Shown here: piece after piece, positions 8,716 to 17,222 of the stretch
How positions within the stretch are numbered: the first letter of the stretch is position 1
Layout of the letters: the number at the start of each line of letters is the position of its first letter
Source of the DNA: Byssovorax sp.
Lineage (GTDB): Bacteria > Myxococcota_A > Polyangia > Polyangiales > Polyangiaceae
Direction of reading: 5' to 3'
DNA length: 64,000 nucleotides
Assembly: GCA_025362495.1 (NCBI GenBank)
Contig: JANYGI010000102.1
Coordinates: forward strand, 1-64,000
Translations under genes and position numbers: made by a program
Notes under the pieces: generated by a model
Database searches by the model: none
What the model saw: only the letters and a program-made list of their open reading frames with translations
Told to the model about the DNA's origin: nothing

Positions 8716-9387
8716 TCAGAAGTTGGCGGACGCGGCGACGACGTCGGTGCTGGTGCGGTAACGCCGGTAGTACGTGAGAACGCGCGCGACATACGCCTGC
8801 GTCTCCTCGTAGGGCGGGATCCCCGCGTAGCGCACGACGGCGGCTTCGCCCGCGTTGTAGCCGGCGATCGTCAGCTCGAGATCGCCGTTGAACATGTTGG
8901 CGAGGACGCGCAGGTAGCGGGTGCCGCCGAAGATCGCCTCGCGCGGATCGAACGCGTCGCGCACCTGCATCCGCAGCGCCGTCGTCGGGATCATCTGCAT
9001 CAACCCGAGCGCGCCGGCCGGCGACACCGCGCGAGCGTCGTAGTCGCTCTCGCACTTGATGATCGCGCGGATGAGCTCTTCCGGGATTTGATAGAGGATC
9101 GCGGCCTGGCGGATCCACTCGGCGTAGCGGGTGAAGCGCTCCGAGGAGCCGTCGCTCGGCATGAACGGCGTCACCCCGGCGGCGCGCTTCGAGCCCGGGG
9201 ACGCCGCGGACTTGATATAAACCTGGAAGCGCGCGTCGCCCTTCGGCTTGTTGGCGAAGTGCACGACGCCCTCGGCGTCGGTGTACGTGAATATGTCCGC
9301 TGATGCGCGGCCGGGCAGCAGCCCGAGCGCGGCGAGTCCGGCCGCAGTTGCGAGCGCGCGGAGGCGTAAGGAGCGGAAGCGGGGCAT
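8716..9387 (-). CDS. Periplasmic lytic transglycosylase (SLT domain) with N-terminal DUF4124-like segment
   Basis: About 223 residues from the ATG at 9387; an in-frame ATG at 9408 is possible. A basic n-region (MPRFRSLRLRALATA) and hydrophobic core ending near GRASA make a Sec signal peptide. After it comes a DUF4124-type stretch (DIFTYTDAEGVVHFANKP), then the Slt fold: IPEELIRAIIKCESDYDARAVSP with the catalytic glutamate of the ES pair, ALGLMQMIP, and AGYNAGEAAV. It would cleave peptidoglycan glycan strands. It is divergent from the M1 peptidase gene, and the two share a 147-base spacer. Confidence 0.85.
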   Translation of the reverse strand: MPRFRSLRLRALATAAGLAALGLLPGRASADIFTYTDAEGVVHFANKPKGDARFQVYIKSAASPGSKRAAGVTPFMPSDGSSERFTRYAEWIRQAAILYQIPEELIRAIIKCESDYDARAVSPAGALGLMQMIPTTALRMQVRDAFDPREAIFGGTRYLRVLANMFNGDLELTIAGYNAGEAAVVRYAGIPPYEETQAYVARVLTYYRRYRTSTDVVAASANF

Positions 9388-9504
9388 CACGAAGGGGTAG
9401 CGAAGCATAGGATGCGGGTGGGGGTACAGGCAAACCCGTGCCGCAATTCCCGGCTCCCATGGTAAAAGCGGCGCCGCGCGGGGCAACGTGGGAGCGACCT
9501 TGCT

Positions 9505-9524
9505 CGATCACGGGCCCGCGATCG
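9505..9524. promoter_or_regulatory. 20-bp near-perfect palindrome between divergent genes
   Basis: CGATCACGGG followed by CCCGCGATCG is self-complementary with one mismatch. It ends at the first base of the GGGAG ribosome site of the M1 peptidase gene (9524-9528, 6 bases before the ATG at 9535). A protein bound here could control the peptidase and possibly the divergent transglycosylase. Confidence 0.35.
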
Positions 9525-9534
9525 GGAGCTTGAA

Positions 9535-11052
9535 ATGCGTAGTTTTCGTTTGATTTCGACGGTGGCTGTCCTCGGTATGGCGGCCACGAGCTTTCTGGCC
9601 TGCTCGGGCGGAGGCGGGACGGGGACCGGGACCGGCGGCGCCGCGACGACGACGGACACCTCGGCCTCGGCCAGCTCGACGTCGGCCGCGGGGACCGGCG
9701 GCGCGGGCGGCAGCGGCAGCGGCACCACCGCGGCCACCACCACCACCACCACGTCATCGTCGAGCGGCACCGGCGGCGGCGGCATGGTCGTGCCGGCCGG
9801 CGAGGACTTCACCCGCGACATCCTGACCACGGATCTCGAGCTCGATCTCACCGCGTTCACCGGCAAGGCCACCATCACGCTCGCGGCGTCGACCACGAGC
9901 AAGGCCGCCTCGTTCGAGATTGGCGATCTCGACATCACCAAGGTCAGCGACGATCAGGGCGCGCTCGACTTCGCGACGAAAGTGGGGCCCCATGGCCTCT
10001 TGCAGCTCGACGTCGGGGTGCCCACCGGCGCCACGCCCGCGAAGGTCATCGTCGAGTACACGTTCAAGAAGCACACGATGTTCGACGGGTGGATGCAGAC
10101 GGAGCAGCTCACGTTCCTCTGGCCGTATTTCTGCGGCAACCTCTACCCCTGCAAGTCGGATCCGGCCGACGGCGTCGCCTTCACGATGAAGGTCACCGGC
10201 GCCGCGGCGGGCATGACGGCGGTGTATCCGGCGAGCATTCCGGCCGACGCGCCCTCGTACATGCCGGCCATCGCCGTCGCCCAGTTCACCAAGCTCGACC
10301 TCGGCAAGACGACCAAAGGCACCCAGGTCAACGCCTGGTTCCTGCCCGGTCAAGACGCCGACGCGGCCGCCGGGACTGCCCACCTGAAGCAGGTCTTCGA
10401 CTTCTACGAGAAGACGTACGGCGACTACACCTTCGGCGCGACGGTCGGCAGCGTCTCGGCCAACTGGGGCCCCGGCGCCTACGGCGGCATGGAGCACCAC
10501 CCGTACTGGCACGTTGGCAAGGACGACTTCAAGAGCGAGGAAGTCCACGCCCACGAGGCCGCGCACGGGTGGTACGGCGACGGCGTCCGCATCGCCTGCT
10601 GGGAAGACTTCGTGCTCTCCGAAGGCAGCGCCACGTACCTCGCCGCGCGCTCGCTCGGGACGATGGGCGTCGATCTCTTCAAGGCGCCGGGGGGCTACGA
10701 GTGCCAGCTCAAGAACGTGTGTGATCCGGCCAAGGGCCAGAACACGATCGCCCTGCCCAGCACCTGCAACGTCATCGATATCCTCACCGATCCGCTGTGG
10801 TCCAACGTGCCGTACATGAAGGGCGCGTTCTTCTACCAGGCGGTCGCCAAGGCCATCGGCGTCGACGTGCTCGACAGCGCCTTTGCCGGCTTCTACAAGG
10901 CCAACGTCGGCAAGGCCGCCCACATGCAGGCGTTCATCGACTACATCAAGACCAAGACCGACGTCGCCGGCGCCAAGGCCGTGGACGATCTCGCGACGGC
11001 CTGGCTGAAGACGCTCGACTGCCCGGTCGACTACACGACGCTCTGCCCGTGA
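9535..11052 (+). CDS. M1-type zinc metallopeptidase lipoprotein
   Basis: 505 residues with a good GGGAG ribosome site. A lipoprotein signal ends in the lipobox FLAC-S near residue 23, followed by about 60 residues of Gly/Thr/Ser linker typical of Polyangiales lipoproteins. The gluzincin site is HEAAH at 340-344 with the third ligand E363 exactly 18 residues further, the M1 spacing; GGMEHHP just before resembles the GxMEN exopeptidase motif. The N-terminal beta domain (DLELDLTAFTGKATITL) also fits M1. Histidine replaces the usual asparagine of GxMEN, so aminopeptidase specificity is uncertain. It probably acts on the cell surface or in the periplasm. Confidence 0.82.
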   Translation: MRSFRLISTVAVLGMAATSFLACSGGGGTGTGTGGAATTTDTSASASSTSAAGTGGAGGSGSGTTAATTTTTTSSSSGTGGGGMVVPAGEDFTRDILTTDLELDLTAFTGKATITLAASTTSKAASFEIGDLDITKVSDDQGALDFATKVGPHGLLQLDVGVPTGATPAKVIVEYTFKKHTMFDGWMQTEQLTFLWPYFCGNLYPCKSDPADGVAFTMKVTGAAAGMTAVYPASIPADAPSYMPAIAVAQFTKLDLGKTTKGTQVNAWFLPGQDADAAAGTAHLKQVFDFYEKTYGDYTFGATVGSVSANWGPGAYGGMEHHPYWHVGKDDFKSEEVHAHEAAHGWYGDGVRIACWEDFVLSEGSATYLAARSLGTMGVDLFKAPGGYECQLKNVCDPAKGQNTIALPSTCNVIDILTDPLWSNVPYMKGAFFYQAVAKAIGVDVLDSAFAGFYKANVGKAAHMQAFIDYIKTKTDVAGAKAVDDLATAWLKTLDCPVDYTTLCP

Positions 11053-11090
11053 TCGCGCGCGAATAGGCCTACCCAGAGCCCCGGGCCTCC

Positions 11091-11119
11091 GCGTACGGTT
11101 CCATTCTCGAACCGTACGC
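11091..11119. terminator. Perfect 11-bp hairpin after the M1 peptidase gene
   Basis: GCGTACGGTTC (11091-11101) and GAACCGTACGC (11109-11119) form a perfect stem with a 7-base loop, 38 bases after the peptidase stop and 13 before the next ATG. No T run follows (TGGAGGTCC), so it may be a terminator of the factor-assisted kind or an operator for the downstream pair. Confidence 0.45.
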
Positions 11120-11132
11120 TGGAGGTCCGCTC

Positions 11133-11291
11133 ATGGCCTGGATCGCGCTCGTTGGGCCCGAAATCGAGGAGAACCTCAGCCTCCGCTACCTGTGCTCGTC
11201 GGTCGCGATCGGCAAGGGACAGCCCCTGACGGAGATCGGTGATCGCGTGGCGACACCGCTCCAGACGCAGCGGCTCGCGGTGGGCTCGTGA
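11133..11291 (+). pseudogene. Relic: N-terminal end of a cobalamin-binding radical SAM protein
   Basis: A 52-residue frame starts ATG with a GGAGG ribosome site at 11121. Its first 22 residues (ALVGPEIEENLSLRYL) match, from memory of the family, the start of B12-binding-domain radical SAM proteins; after that the sequence is unrelated. The stop overlaps the GTG start of the ROK kinase (GTGA at 11288-11291), so the remnant may now serve as a translated leader for that gene. The family call rests on a short stretch. Confidence 0.5.
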
Positions 11292-12211
11292 GCGCGCGAG
11301 GGAGATCGGGCCTCGTCGTCGGCGTCGATCTCGGCGGGACCAAGATCGAAGCCGTGCTGGCGGTCCGGGGACCGAAGGGCGCGCTCGAGGTGCTCGAGCG
11401 GACGCGGGTGCCGACTGGCGGCGACGACGGCTACGAAGGCGTGTTGAAGCGCGCAGAGGGCGTGATTCGCGCTCTGGCGCCGGGCGAGGAGATCGCCACG
11501 ATCCCGATCGGGATGGGGATGCCCGGCGGCACGATGCGCCGCTCTGGCCTCGTGAAGAACTGCAACCTGGTTTGCCTCAACGGCAGGCCGTTTCGCGCCG
11601 ATCTCGCGCGGGCCCTCGGCCGCGAGATCGGCTTCGAGAACGACGCCAACTGCTTCGCGCTGGCCGAGACAGTGCTCGGCGCGGCGGCCCCGTACCGCGA
11701 AGGCCTCGTGTTCGGCGTGATCCTGGGGACGGGCGTCGGCGGAGGCGTGGTGATCCACGGCGAGATCTGGAGCGGCGCTCAGGGCATCGCCGGCGAGTGG
11801 GGCCACCACGCGATCCGCTCCGACGGCGCCCTCGCGTGCTACTGCGGCAACACCGGCTGTCTCGAGCTCTACGCCAGCGGCCCCGCGGTGGAGCGCGACT
11901 ATCGCGAGCGGAGCGGACAGCACCTCTCGCTCGCCGAGATCGCCGCGAAACGAAGCACCGACGCGCACGCTGACGCCGCGATTCGAGGCCTGGTCGAGGC
12001 CTACGCCCGCGGCGTGGCCAACCTGATCGACATCCTCGATCCCGGCGCGATCGTGCTGGGAGGCGGGGTATCGAACCTCGATGTACTGTACGAGGAAGGG
12101 GCGCGCCGCGTGGCCGAGCTGGTCTTCAACGACGAGCTGACCACGCCGATCCTGCGCAACGCTCTCGGGGACTCGGCGGGGGTGCTGGGAGCAGCGTTGA
12201 TGGCGCGATGA
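11288..12211 (+). CDS. ROK family sugar kinase
   Basis: 307 residues from a GTG start overlapping the preceding stop. The N-terminal phosphate loop GVDLGGTKIEAVL, the central ENDANCFALAE with the general-base aspartate, ILGTGVGGGVV, and the zinc motif CYCGNTGCLE (C184, C186, C191) define a ROK kinase. Such enzymes phosphorylate glucose, fructose, mannose or N-acetylated hexosamines with ATP in the cytoplasm; the exact sugar is not evident. The C-terminal LDPGAIVLGGGVSN is also typical. It lacks the helix-turn-helix of ROK repressors, so a catalytic role is likely. Confidence 0.88.
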   Translation: MSARGRSGLVVGVDLGGTKIEAVLAVRGPKGALEVLERTRVPTGGDDGYEGVLKRAEGVIRALAPGEEIATIPIGMGMPGGTMRRSGLVKNCNLVCLNGRPFRADLARALGREIGFENDANCFALAETVLGAAAPYREGLVFGVILGTGVGGGVVIHGEIWSGAQGIAGEWGHHAIRSDGALACYCGNTGCLELYASGPAVERDYRERSGQHLSLAEIAAKRSTDAHADAAIRGLVEAYARGVANLIDILDPGAIVLGGGVSNLDVLYEEGARRVAELVFNDELTTPILRNALGDSAGVLGAALMAR

Positions 12212-12242
12212 ATGAGGGCAGGGGAGAAGAGCCGGAAGGCCC

Positions 12243-13229
12243 TTACCCCCAGAACACCTTTGGCAGGGCGTCGTGGTTCGCGAGGGTGAGCAGATCCATC
12301 GACAGGGCCACCGTCACGTGGACGAGGAAGCCCGAGTAGATGCTCTTGGTCTTCATCGAGAGCGAGCCGAGGGCGATGCCGGCCACCACGGCGCCGGCCG
12401 CCTCGAGGTAGGGCTTGCCGTAGTGGATCATGCAGTAAGGGACGATCATCGCGAAAATCGCCCCGGATCCCAGGCTATTCCGGAGGCCCGAGAGCCAGAA
12501 GCCGCGGAAGAAGATCTCGAGGGCGAAGAACTGCGCGAAGTACATGCACTCCCAGCAGATCAGATCGAACCACGAGCGAGAGGCCTTCTTGTAGAAGGGA
12601 TAGTAATTGGCGAAGTCGGGCGACTTCGAGACGATGTACACCGCCGGGAGCACCACCGCGAGGCAGAGCACGTAGATCCAGGCGTGCTTGAGGAACCCGC
12701 GGGTGCGCAGCCCCATGTCGAGGAGGCTGTCTTTACGGAAGAAGATCTTCCAGGCGATCATCGGGAAGGCCACGTAGCCGGAGCAGCGCGAGAAGGCCCA
12801 CCAGCCGTAGCCGTAGAGATCGTTGTACTTCTTCAGGTTGACGAGCGAGCCGAGCCCGCCCGGGTGAACGAGCTGATTGACCTCGATCTGCCGGAGCGCC
12901 GCCTTGATGTGCTCGTCGTAGAAATCGCGGCCGCCGTAGTACTCTTGCAGGGTGAGCACCAGCGCGGTGATCACGAACAGCACCGCAGGACGGTAGTTGT
13001 AGCTGCCCTCGGACAGGGTCTTCTTCTGGTGCTCGTGGGCGGTGACGTCGAGCTCGCGCCAGGTCTTGTGGAAGAAGAACCAGAGCACCGGCGCGAGCGC
13101 CAGGTAGGCGGCGATGGGGAAGAGGGCCTTTCCCAGCGTCATCGTCAGCGAAGGGCCCGCGTCGAGCGCGGCGGGCGCGGGGAAGGCCCCGGGCGCGAGG
13201 GCCCACAAGCAAGCTAGCATGGAGTGCAT
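12243..13229 (-). CDS. CPBP family intramembrane metalloprotease
   Basis: 328 residues with several membrane spans. The CPBP (CAAX protease/bacteriocin-processing) motifs are seen: FFALEIFFRGFWL (glutamate and arginine of motif 1, with a single acidic residue rather than the usual EE), PYCMIHYGKPYLEAAGAV (motif 2 histidine) and GFLVHVTVALSMDL (motif 3 histidine). These enzymes cleave substrates within the membrane. The gene starts 3 bases downstream of the gltX stop, so the pair is probably cotranscribed. The missing second glutamate leaves some doubt about activity. Confidence 0.75.
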   Translation of the reverse strand: MHSMLACLWALAPGAFPAPAALDAGPSLTMTLGKALFPIAAYLALAPVLWFFFHKTWRELDVTAHEHQKKTLSEGSYNYRPAVLFVITALVLTLQEYYGGRDFYDEHIKAALRQIEVNQLVHPGGLGSLVNLKKYNDLYGYGWWAFSRCSGYVAFPMIAWKIFFRKDSLLDMGLRTRGFLKHAWIYVLCLAVVLPAVYIVSKSPDFANYYPFYKKASRSWFDLICWECMYFAQFFALEIFFRGFWLSGLRNSLGSGAIFAMIVPYCMIHYGKPYLEAAGAVVAGIALGSLSMKTKSIYSGFLVHVTVALSMDLLTLANHDALPKVFWG

Positions 13230-13232
13230 CGC

Positions 13233-14690
13233 TCAGGCGCCCGCTGCCGCGACGAGGGCGATGGCGCGATCGAGGCGCGCGAGGACGACGTCCTTGCCCA
13301 GCACCGCGATGACCTCGAACAGGCCCGGTGACGCCGATCGACCGGTGATCGCCACCCGCGCGGCCTGCGCCACGTCCTTGAGCTCGAGGCCCTTTCCGGC
13401 GAGCCAGGCGACCACGTGCGCTTCGAGGGCGCTCGGCTCGAAGACCGGCGCCGACGCCAGCTCGGCGCGCAGGCCCGCGAGGTGAGAGGCCTTGTCGGCG
13501 ACGAGGAACTTCTTGGCGGCCTTGTCGTCGAGCACCGGGAGATCGCGGAAGAAGTAGTCGAGCGCGTCGGCGGCCTCGACGAACGTCTGGGCGCGCTCGC
13601 GCACCAGGGGGAGCGCCGCGAGGAGCTTCGCGCGGGGAGCATCGGTGAGGCCGCGCTGCGCGAGGAACGGCACCACGCCGTTGGCATAGGCCTCGTCGCT
13701 CGTCAGGTCGGGTCGCTTCAGGTGCTCGAAGATGATCGCCGCGAACTTCTTGGGATCGTATTTCCCATCGCCCTTGCCGCAGTGCTCCCAGTCGAACTTC
13801 TGGACGAGATCGGCCACCGAGAAGATCTCCTCGTCGCCGTGCGACCACCCGAATCGAACCAGGTAGTTGAGCAGGCCGCCCGCGGGGATCCCCTTCTCGC
13901 GGTACTCGCCGACGGCCACGGCGCCGTGCCGCTTCGAGAGCTTGGCGCCGTCGGGGCCGAGCATCATCGGCAGGTGCGCGAACTGGGGCAGAGTGGCCCC
14001 GAGCGCCTCGTAGAGCAGGATCTGGATCGGGGTGTTGATCATGTGATCACGCCCGCGGGCCACGAGGGTGATTCCCATCGTCACGTCGTCGACGACGGCG
14101 CCGAGGTTATAGAGGGGCACGCCGTCGGAGCGCATCAACACCGCATCTTGAAGGGCGCTGTTGGGCGTGGTCACCTCGCCGAAGACCAGATCGCGGTAGG
14201 TGACGGCGCCCGAGCTCGGCGCCCGCATCCGCAGCACCGAGGACCGGTCGCCGTTCGCGGGGAGCTTCTTGTCGCGGCAGGTGCCCGGGTAGCGGAACTG
14301 GGCCTTGGGGTCCTGCGCGGTGAGGGCCTTGCGCTGGGCGTCGAGCTCGTCCTTGGTGCAGTCGCAGCGGTACGCCGCGCCCGAGGCGATGAGCTTGTCC
14401 GCGTACTCGTGGTAGATCGGCAATCGGTCCATCTGCCGATAGGGGCCGTGGGGACCGCCGCTGTCGGGGCCCTCGTCCCACTCGAGGCCGAGCCAGCGCA
14501 TGTCGCGGAGGATGATCGCCTCGTTCTCGGGGGTGCTCCGCTCGCGGTCGGTGTCCTCGATCCGCAGGATGAAGGTGCCCCCCGTCTTGCGTGCCCAGAG
14601 CCAGTTGAACAGCGCTGTGCGGACACCGCCGATGTGGAGGTAGCCAGTCGGGGAGGGGGCGAAGCGGAGGCGGGGCTTGCCAGTGGACAT
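13233..14690 (-). CDS. gltX: Glutamyl-tRNA synthetase
   Basis: 485 residues, the usual length for class I GluRS. The HIGH-type motif is in SPTGYLHIGGVRTAL and the KMSKS-type motif is KLSKRHG. The catalytic domain also shows LRIEDTDRERS and RGRDHMINTPIQILLYEALG. It charges tRNA-Glu with glutamate. Whether it is discriminating, or also charges tRNA-Gln for later amidation by GatCAB, cannot be told. It stands at the head of a two-gene minus-strand unit with the CPBP protease. Confidence 0.95.
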   Translation of the reverse strand: MSTGKPRLRFAPSPTGYLHIGGVRTALFNWLWARKTGGTFILRIEDTDRERSTPENEAIILRDMRWLGLEWDEGPDSGGPHGPYRQMDRLPIYHEYADKLIASGAAYRCDCTKDELDAQRKALTAQDPKAQFRYPGTCRDKKLPANGDRSSVLRMRAPSSGAVTYRDLVFGEVTTPNSALQDAVLMRSDGVPLYNLGAVVDDVTMGITLVARGRDHMINTPIQILLYEALGATLPQFAHLPMMLGPDGAKLSKRHGAVAVGEYREKGIPAGGLLNYLVRFGWSHGDEEIFSVADLVQKFDWEHCGKGDGKYDPKKFAAIIFEHLKRPDLTSDEAYANGVVPFLAQRGLTDAPRAKLLAALPLVRERAQTFVEAADALDYFFRDLPVLDDKAAKKFLVADKASHLAGLRAELASAPVFEPSALEAHVVAWLAGKGLELKDVAQAARVAITGRSASPGLFEVIAVLGKDVVLARLDRAIALVAAAGA

Positions 14691-14821
14691 GGCGCGCCTC
14701 GTAGCACGGATCGGCGGGGAGAGGGCGATCCGGCGTGCCCCCGCGCGCCCGGGACGCTCGGCCGCGCTGACATCGTCCGGTCGGCCTATCTTTCTGCGCG
14801 GGATTCGCCGACCATTCGTCG

Positions 14822-15091
14822 ATGATGTCGACCACCGCGAGCCGCGCTCCGATCGCGGTGATGCTCGAAGACGGGGCGATCCGCGCGCGCTTGCTCGGAG
14901 GATCGCGGCTCCCGCCGGTGATCGAGCCCCTCGGCCGCGAGGGTCGTCCGGTGCCGGTGCTCACCTCCGACGCGGACAGGGTCTTCATCGCCTCGCAGAA
15001 GGGCGATGTGGTGGCGATCGACAACTTCGCGGTCTCGCACGGCCGCATGCCCTACCAGGGGCCGCGCGCCGTCGCCGTGGCCCGGGCATGA
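14822..15091 (+). pseudogene. Relic: C-terminal fragment of a TauD/TfdA-type dioxygenase
   Basis: An 89-residue frame whose last 35 residues (SQKGDVVAIDNFAVSHGRMPYQGP) look like the end of a 2-oxoglutarate/Fe(II) dioxygenase of the TauD/TfdA group, including the last iron-ligand histidine in HGR. The HxD half of the iron site and most of the fold are absent, and no longer frame leads into it. It ends 6 bases before the RCC1 lipoprotein start. It is either a gene remnant or a small expressed protein of unknown role. Confidence 0.5.
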
Positions 15092-15097
15092 GCGCAG

Positions 15098-16456
15098 ATG
15101 ACGACCTCGACCCGACTGACCACGTTCGGAGCGATGGTGTTCGCGGCGGTGCTGGTGAGCAGCTGCGGTGCGCGCACCAGCCTGCCGGCGCCGGAGAAGA
15201 AAGACGCCGGCGATCCCTGCGACGCCGTCGACTGCGATCCTCCGCCGACGCCCGGGTGCATCTCCACGACGACCCTGCGCACGCTCAGCCCGCCCGGGAT
15301 CTGCGAGGCCGGAGGGTGCCAGTACGCTCACGTCGATACGGAGTGTCCGGCCGGCTGCAAGGATGGAATGTGCAACCCGCCGACGGGCCGCGTCGTGGTC
15401 AGCGCGGGCAGCTTCGCGACCTGCGCGGTCACCTCGACCGGCGCGGCGAAATGCTGGGGATCGAACGCCGACGGCCGGCTCGGCAACGCCTCCGTGATTG
15501 GCAGCATCGGTACGCCGGTCGACGTCGATGGCCTGGTCGCCGACGTCCGCGCGGTGTCCGTCGGAGACCGGCACGCGTGCGCGGTCACCACGGCCGGCGC
15601 GGTGAAGTGCTGGGGCGCCGACGACTCCAATCAGCTCGCCGACGGCAACATGGGCGGTGGCCCGACGCCGGTGGCGATTCCGGGCCTCGCGGCCGGGATC
15701 CAGGCGATCTCTGCGGGCGGCAGCGAGACGTGCGGGATCACCGGCGCGGGAGGGGTGCAGTGCTGGGGCGGCAACCCGTGCGGCTGGGGCGATCCCAACT
15801 CCATGTCCGGCGGCGTGAGCCCGTTCAACCTCGCGGGGCGCTCTTCGGGCGTCACCGCGGTCTCGCTCGGGCGATACCATGTCTGCGCTGTCGCCGCCGG
15901 CGGGGAGGTCAAGTGCTGTGGCTCCAACGCGTTCGGCGAGCTCGGCACGATGAGCACAATCGGCAGCGCCGTCCCGCTCGGGGTGAGCGATTTTCTGTCG
16001 GGCGCCATCGCCGCTGCCGCGGGCTTCTCGGCGTCGTGCGCCGTCACCGCGGCCGGCGGCGTGAAATGCTGGGGCTCGAACCTCCATGGCCAGCTCGGCA
16101 ATGCCTCCACGCAGGACAGCCTCGTTCCCGGCGACGTCGAGGGCCTGTCCTCAGGGGCCGTGTCCGTCACCATTGGCCTCAATCACGCCTGCGTCCTCAC
16201 GACCGCGGGCGGAGTGAAGTGCTGGGGGTGGAACTTCTATGGCCAGCTCGGCAACGATCACACGGCCGACAGCTTCGCTGCCGTCGATGTCAAGGGCCTG
16301 ACCTCGGGCGTCGTCTCCGTCTCGGCGGGCGCCACGCACACCTGCGCCGTCACCATCAAGGGCGAGGTGAAGTGCTGGGGGTCGAACCTCTCCGGCGAGC
16401 TCGGCAACGACTCGTTCACCTCCAGCGACGTGCCGGTCAGCGTCGTGGGGCTGTGA
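15098..16456 (+). CDS. RCC1-repeat lipoprotein
   Basis: 452 residues. The signal peptide ends in the lipobox VSSC near residue 23. A Cys-rich spacer (about 40-100) precedes seven or so RCC1-type blades of about 50 residues, each with the pattern G..HTCAVT..G.VKCWGSN..GQLG (for instance SFATCAVT and AGATHTCAVT). RCC1 repeats build a beta-propeller. Such lipoproteins are abundant in myxobacteria and face the outer membrane or periplasm; partners are unknown. The regular CAVT...CWG pairs suggest a disulfide in most blades. Confidence 0.88.
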   Translation: MTTSTRLTTFGAMVFAAVLVSSCGARTSLPAPEKKDAGDPCDAVDCDPPPTPGCISTTTLRTLSPPGICEAGGCQYAHVDTECPAGCKDGMCNPPTGRVVVSAGSFATCAVTSTGAAKCWGSNADGRLGNASVIGSIGTPVDVDGLVADVRAVSVGDRHACAVTTAGAVKCWGADDSNQLADGNMGGGPTPVAIPGLAAGIQAISAGGSETCGITGAGGVQCWGGNPCGWGDPNSMSGGVSPFNLAGRSSGVTAVSLGRYHVCAVAAGGEVKCCGSNAFGELGTMSTIGSAVPLGVSDFLSGAIAAAAGFSASCAVTAAGGVKCWGSNLHGQLGNASTQDSLVPGDVEGLSSGAVSVTIGLNHACVLTTAGGVKCWGWNFYGQLGNDHTADSFAAVDVKGLTSGVVSVSAGATHTCAVTIKGEVKCWGSNLSGELGNDSFTSSDVPVSVVGL

Positions 16457-16613
16457 TCGAAGCGCGGCGCCGACCGCGCTGATCCCGCGACGGCGGCGCG
16501 CGACCCGCAGCCGGCCGACGCCGCGCTTGCGCGGACCCAGCCGGACCTGCTAGAAGGCCGCCTCCCCACTGCCGCGCGAGTCAGCTCGCGCACCCTCGAA
16601 AAGGAAGATCATC

Positions 16614-17087
16614 ATGAAGAGCCCCCTCGCGATCGTCAAAGAGAAGTTCGGCGACAAGTCCAAGCTGGTCGAGGCCGTGAAGGCCTTCGGCACCGAAGAG
16701 CTGTGGCTCGGCCGCACCAGCGCCGACAACGCGGGCGGCAAGGGCCGTGGCCTCGGCCACGTGTCGAACGCCAAGCTCGTCCGCCTCCACACCGTGTTCA
16801 CCGAGGTGAAGACCAAGTTCGGCACGCGCGCGGCGCTGATCGAGGCGATCCTCACCGCGCAGAAGCGCGGCAAGGACGGCGATCTGAAGAAGAAGCTCGA
16901 GACGTACCCCGTCCCGCGCCTCTTCGATCTCTACAAGAGCGTGTCCAAGGCCGCGAAGGCCTCGGAGCCCAAGGCCGCCAAGGCCGCCCCGAAGGCTGCT
17001 GCCGCGCCCGTCGCCGCCGCGCCCAAGGCTGCCGAGCCCAAGGCCGCTGCCGAGGCCCCGAAGGCTGCCAAGGCCGCCAAGAAGTAA
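16614..17087 (+). CDS. Small basic protein with histone H1-like Ala/Lys/Pro tail
   Basis: 157 residues with an AAGGAAG ribosome site. The first 110 form a compact, charged helical domain (SPLAIVKEKFGDKSKLVEAVKA, then RGLGHVSNAKLVRLHTVFTEVKTKFG). The last 45 are a KAAK/PKAA repeat like the C-terminal tails of histone H1 and bacterial histone-like proteins. Such tails bind DNA or RNA non-specifically. The N-terminal domain was not recognised. It is followed by a clear intrinsic terminator, so it is a single-gene unit. Confidence 0.75.
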   Translation: MKSPLAIVKEKFGDKSKLVEAVKAFGTEELWLGRTSADNAGGKGRGLGHVSNAKLVRLHTVFTEVKTKFGTRAALIEAILTAQKRGKDGDLKKKLETYPVPRLFDLYKSVSKAAKASEPKAAKAAPKAAAAPVAAAPKAAEPKAAAEAPKAAKAAKK

Positions 17088-17129
17088 GCGCGCTGCGCAG
17101 GGCGGCTTCCAGGCCGCCTCGCAAAAGAA

Positions 17130-17168
17130 AAGAGCCATGGGCACGAGGCCTGTGGCTCTTCTCTTTTT
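17130..17168 (+). terminator. Intrinsic terminator
   Basis: AAGAGCCA at 17130-17137 pairs with TGGCTCTT at 17153-17160, and CTCTTTTTGTC follows. It lies 43 bases after the stop of the basic protein. The A-rich left flank could let it also work for the convergent speA gene. Confidence 0.8.
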
Positions 17169-17222
17169 GTCTTCTGCCGGGGGTGGTCCATGGGGCGGAC
17201 TCGAGGTCCGCCCCATCCGGAC

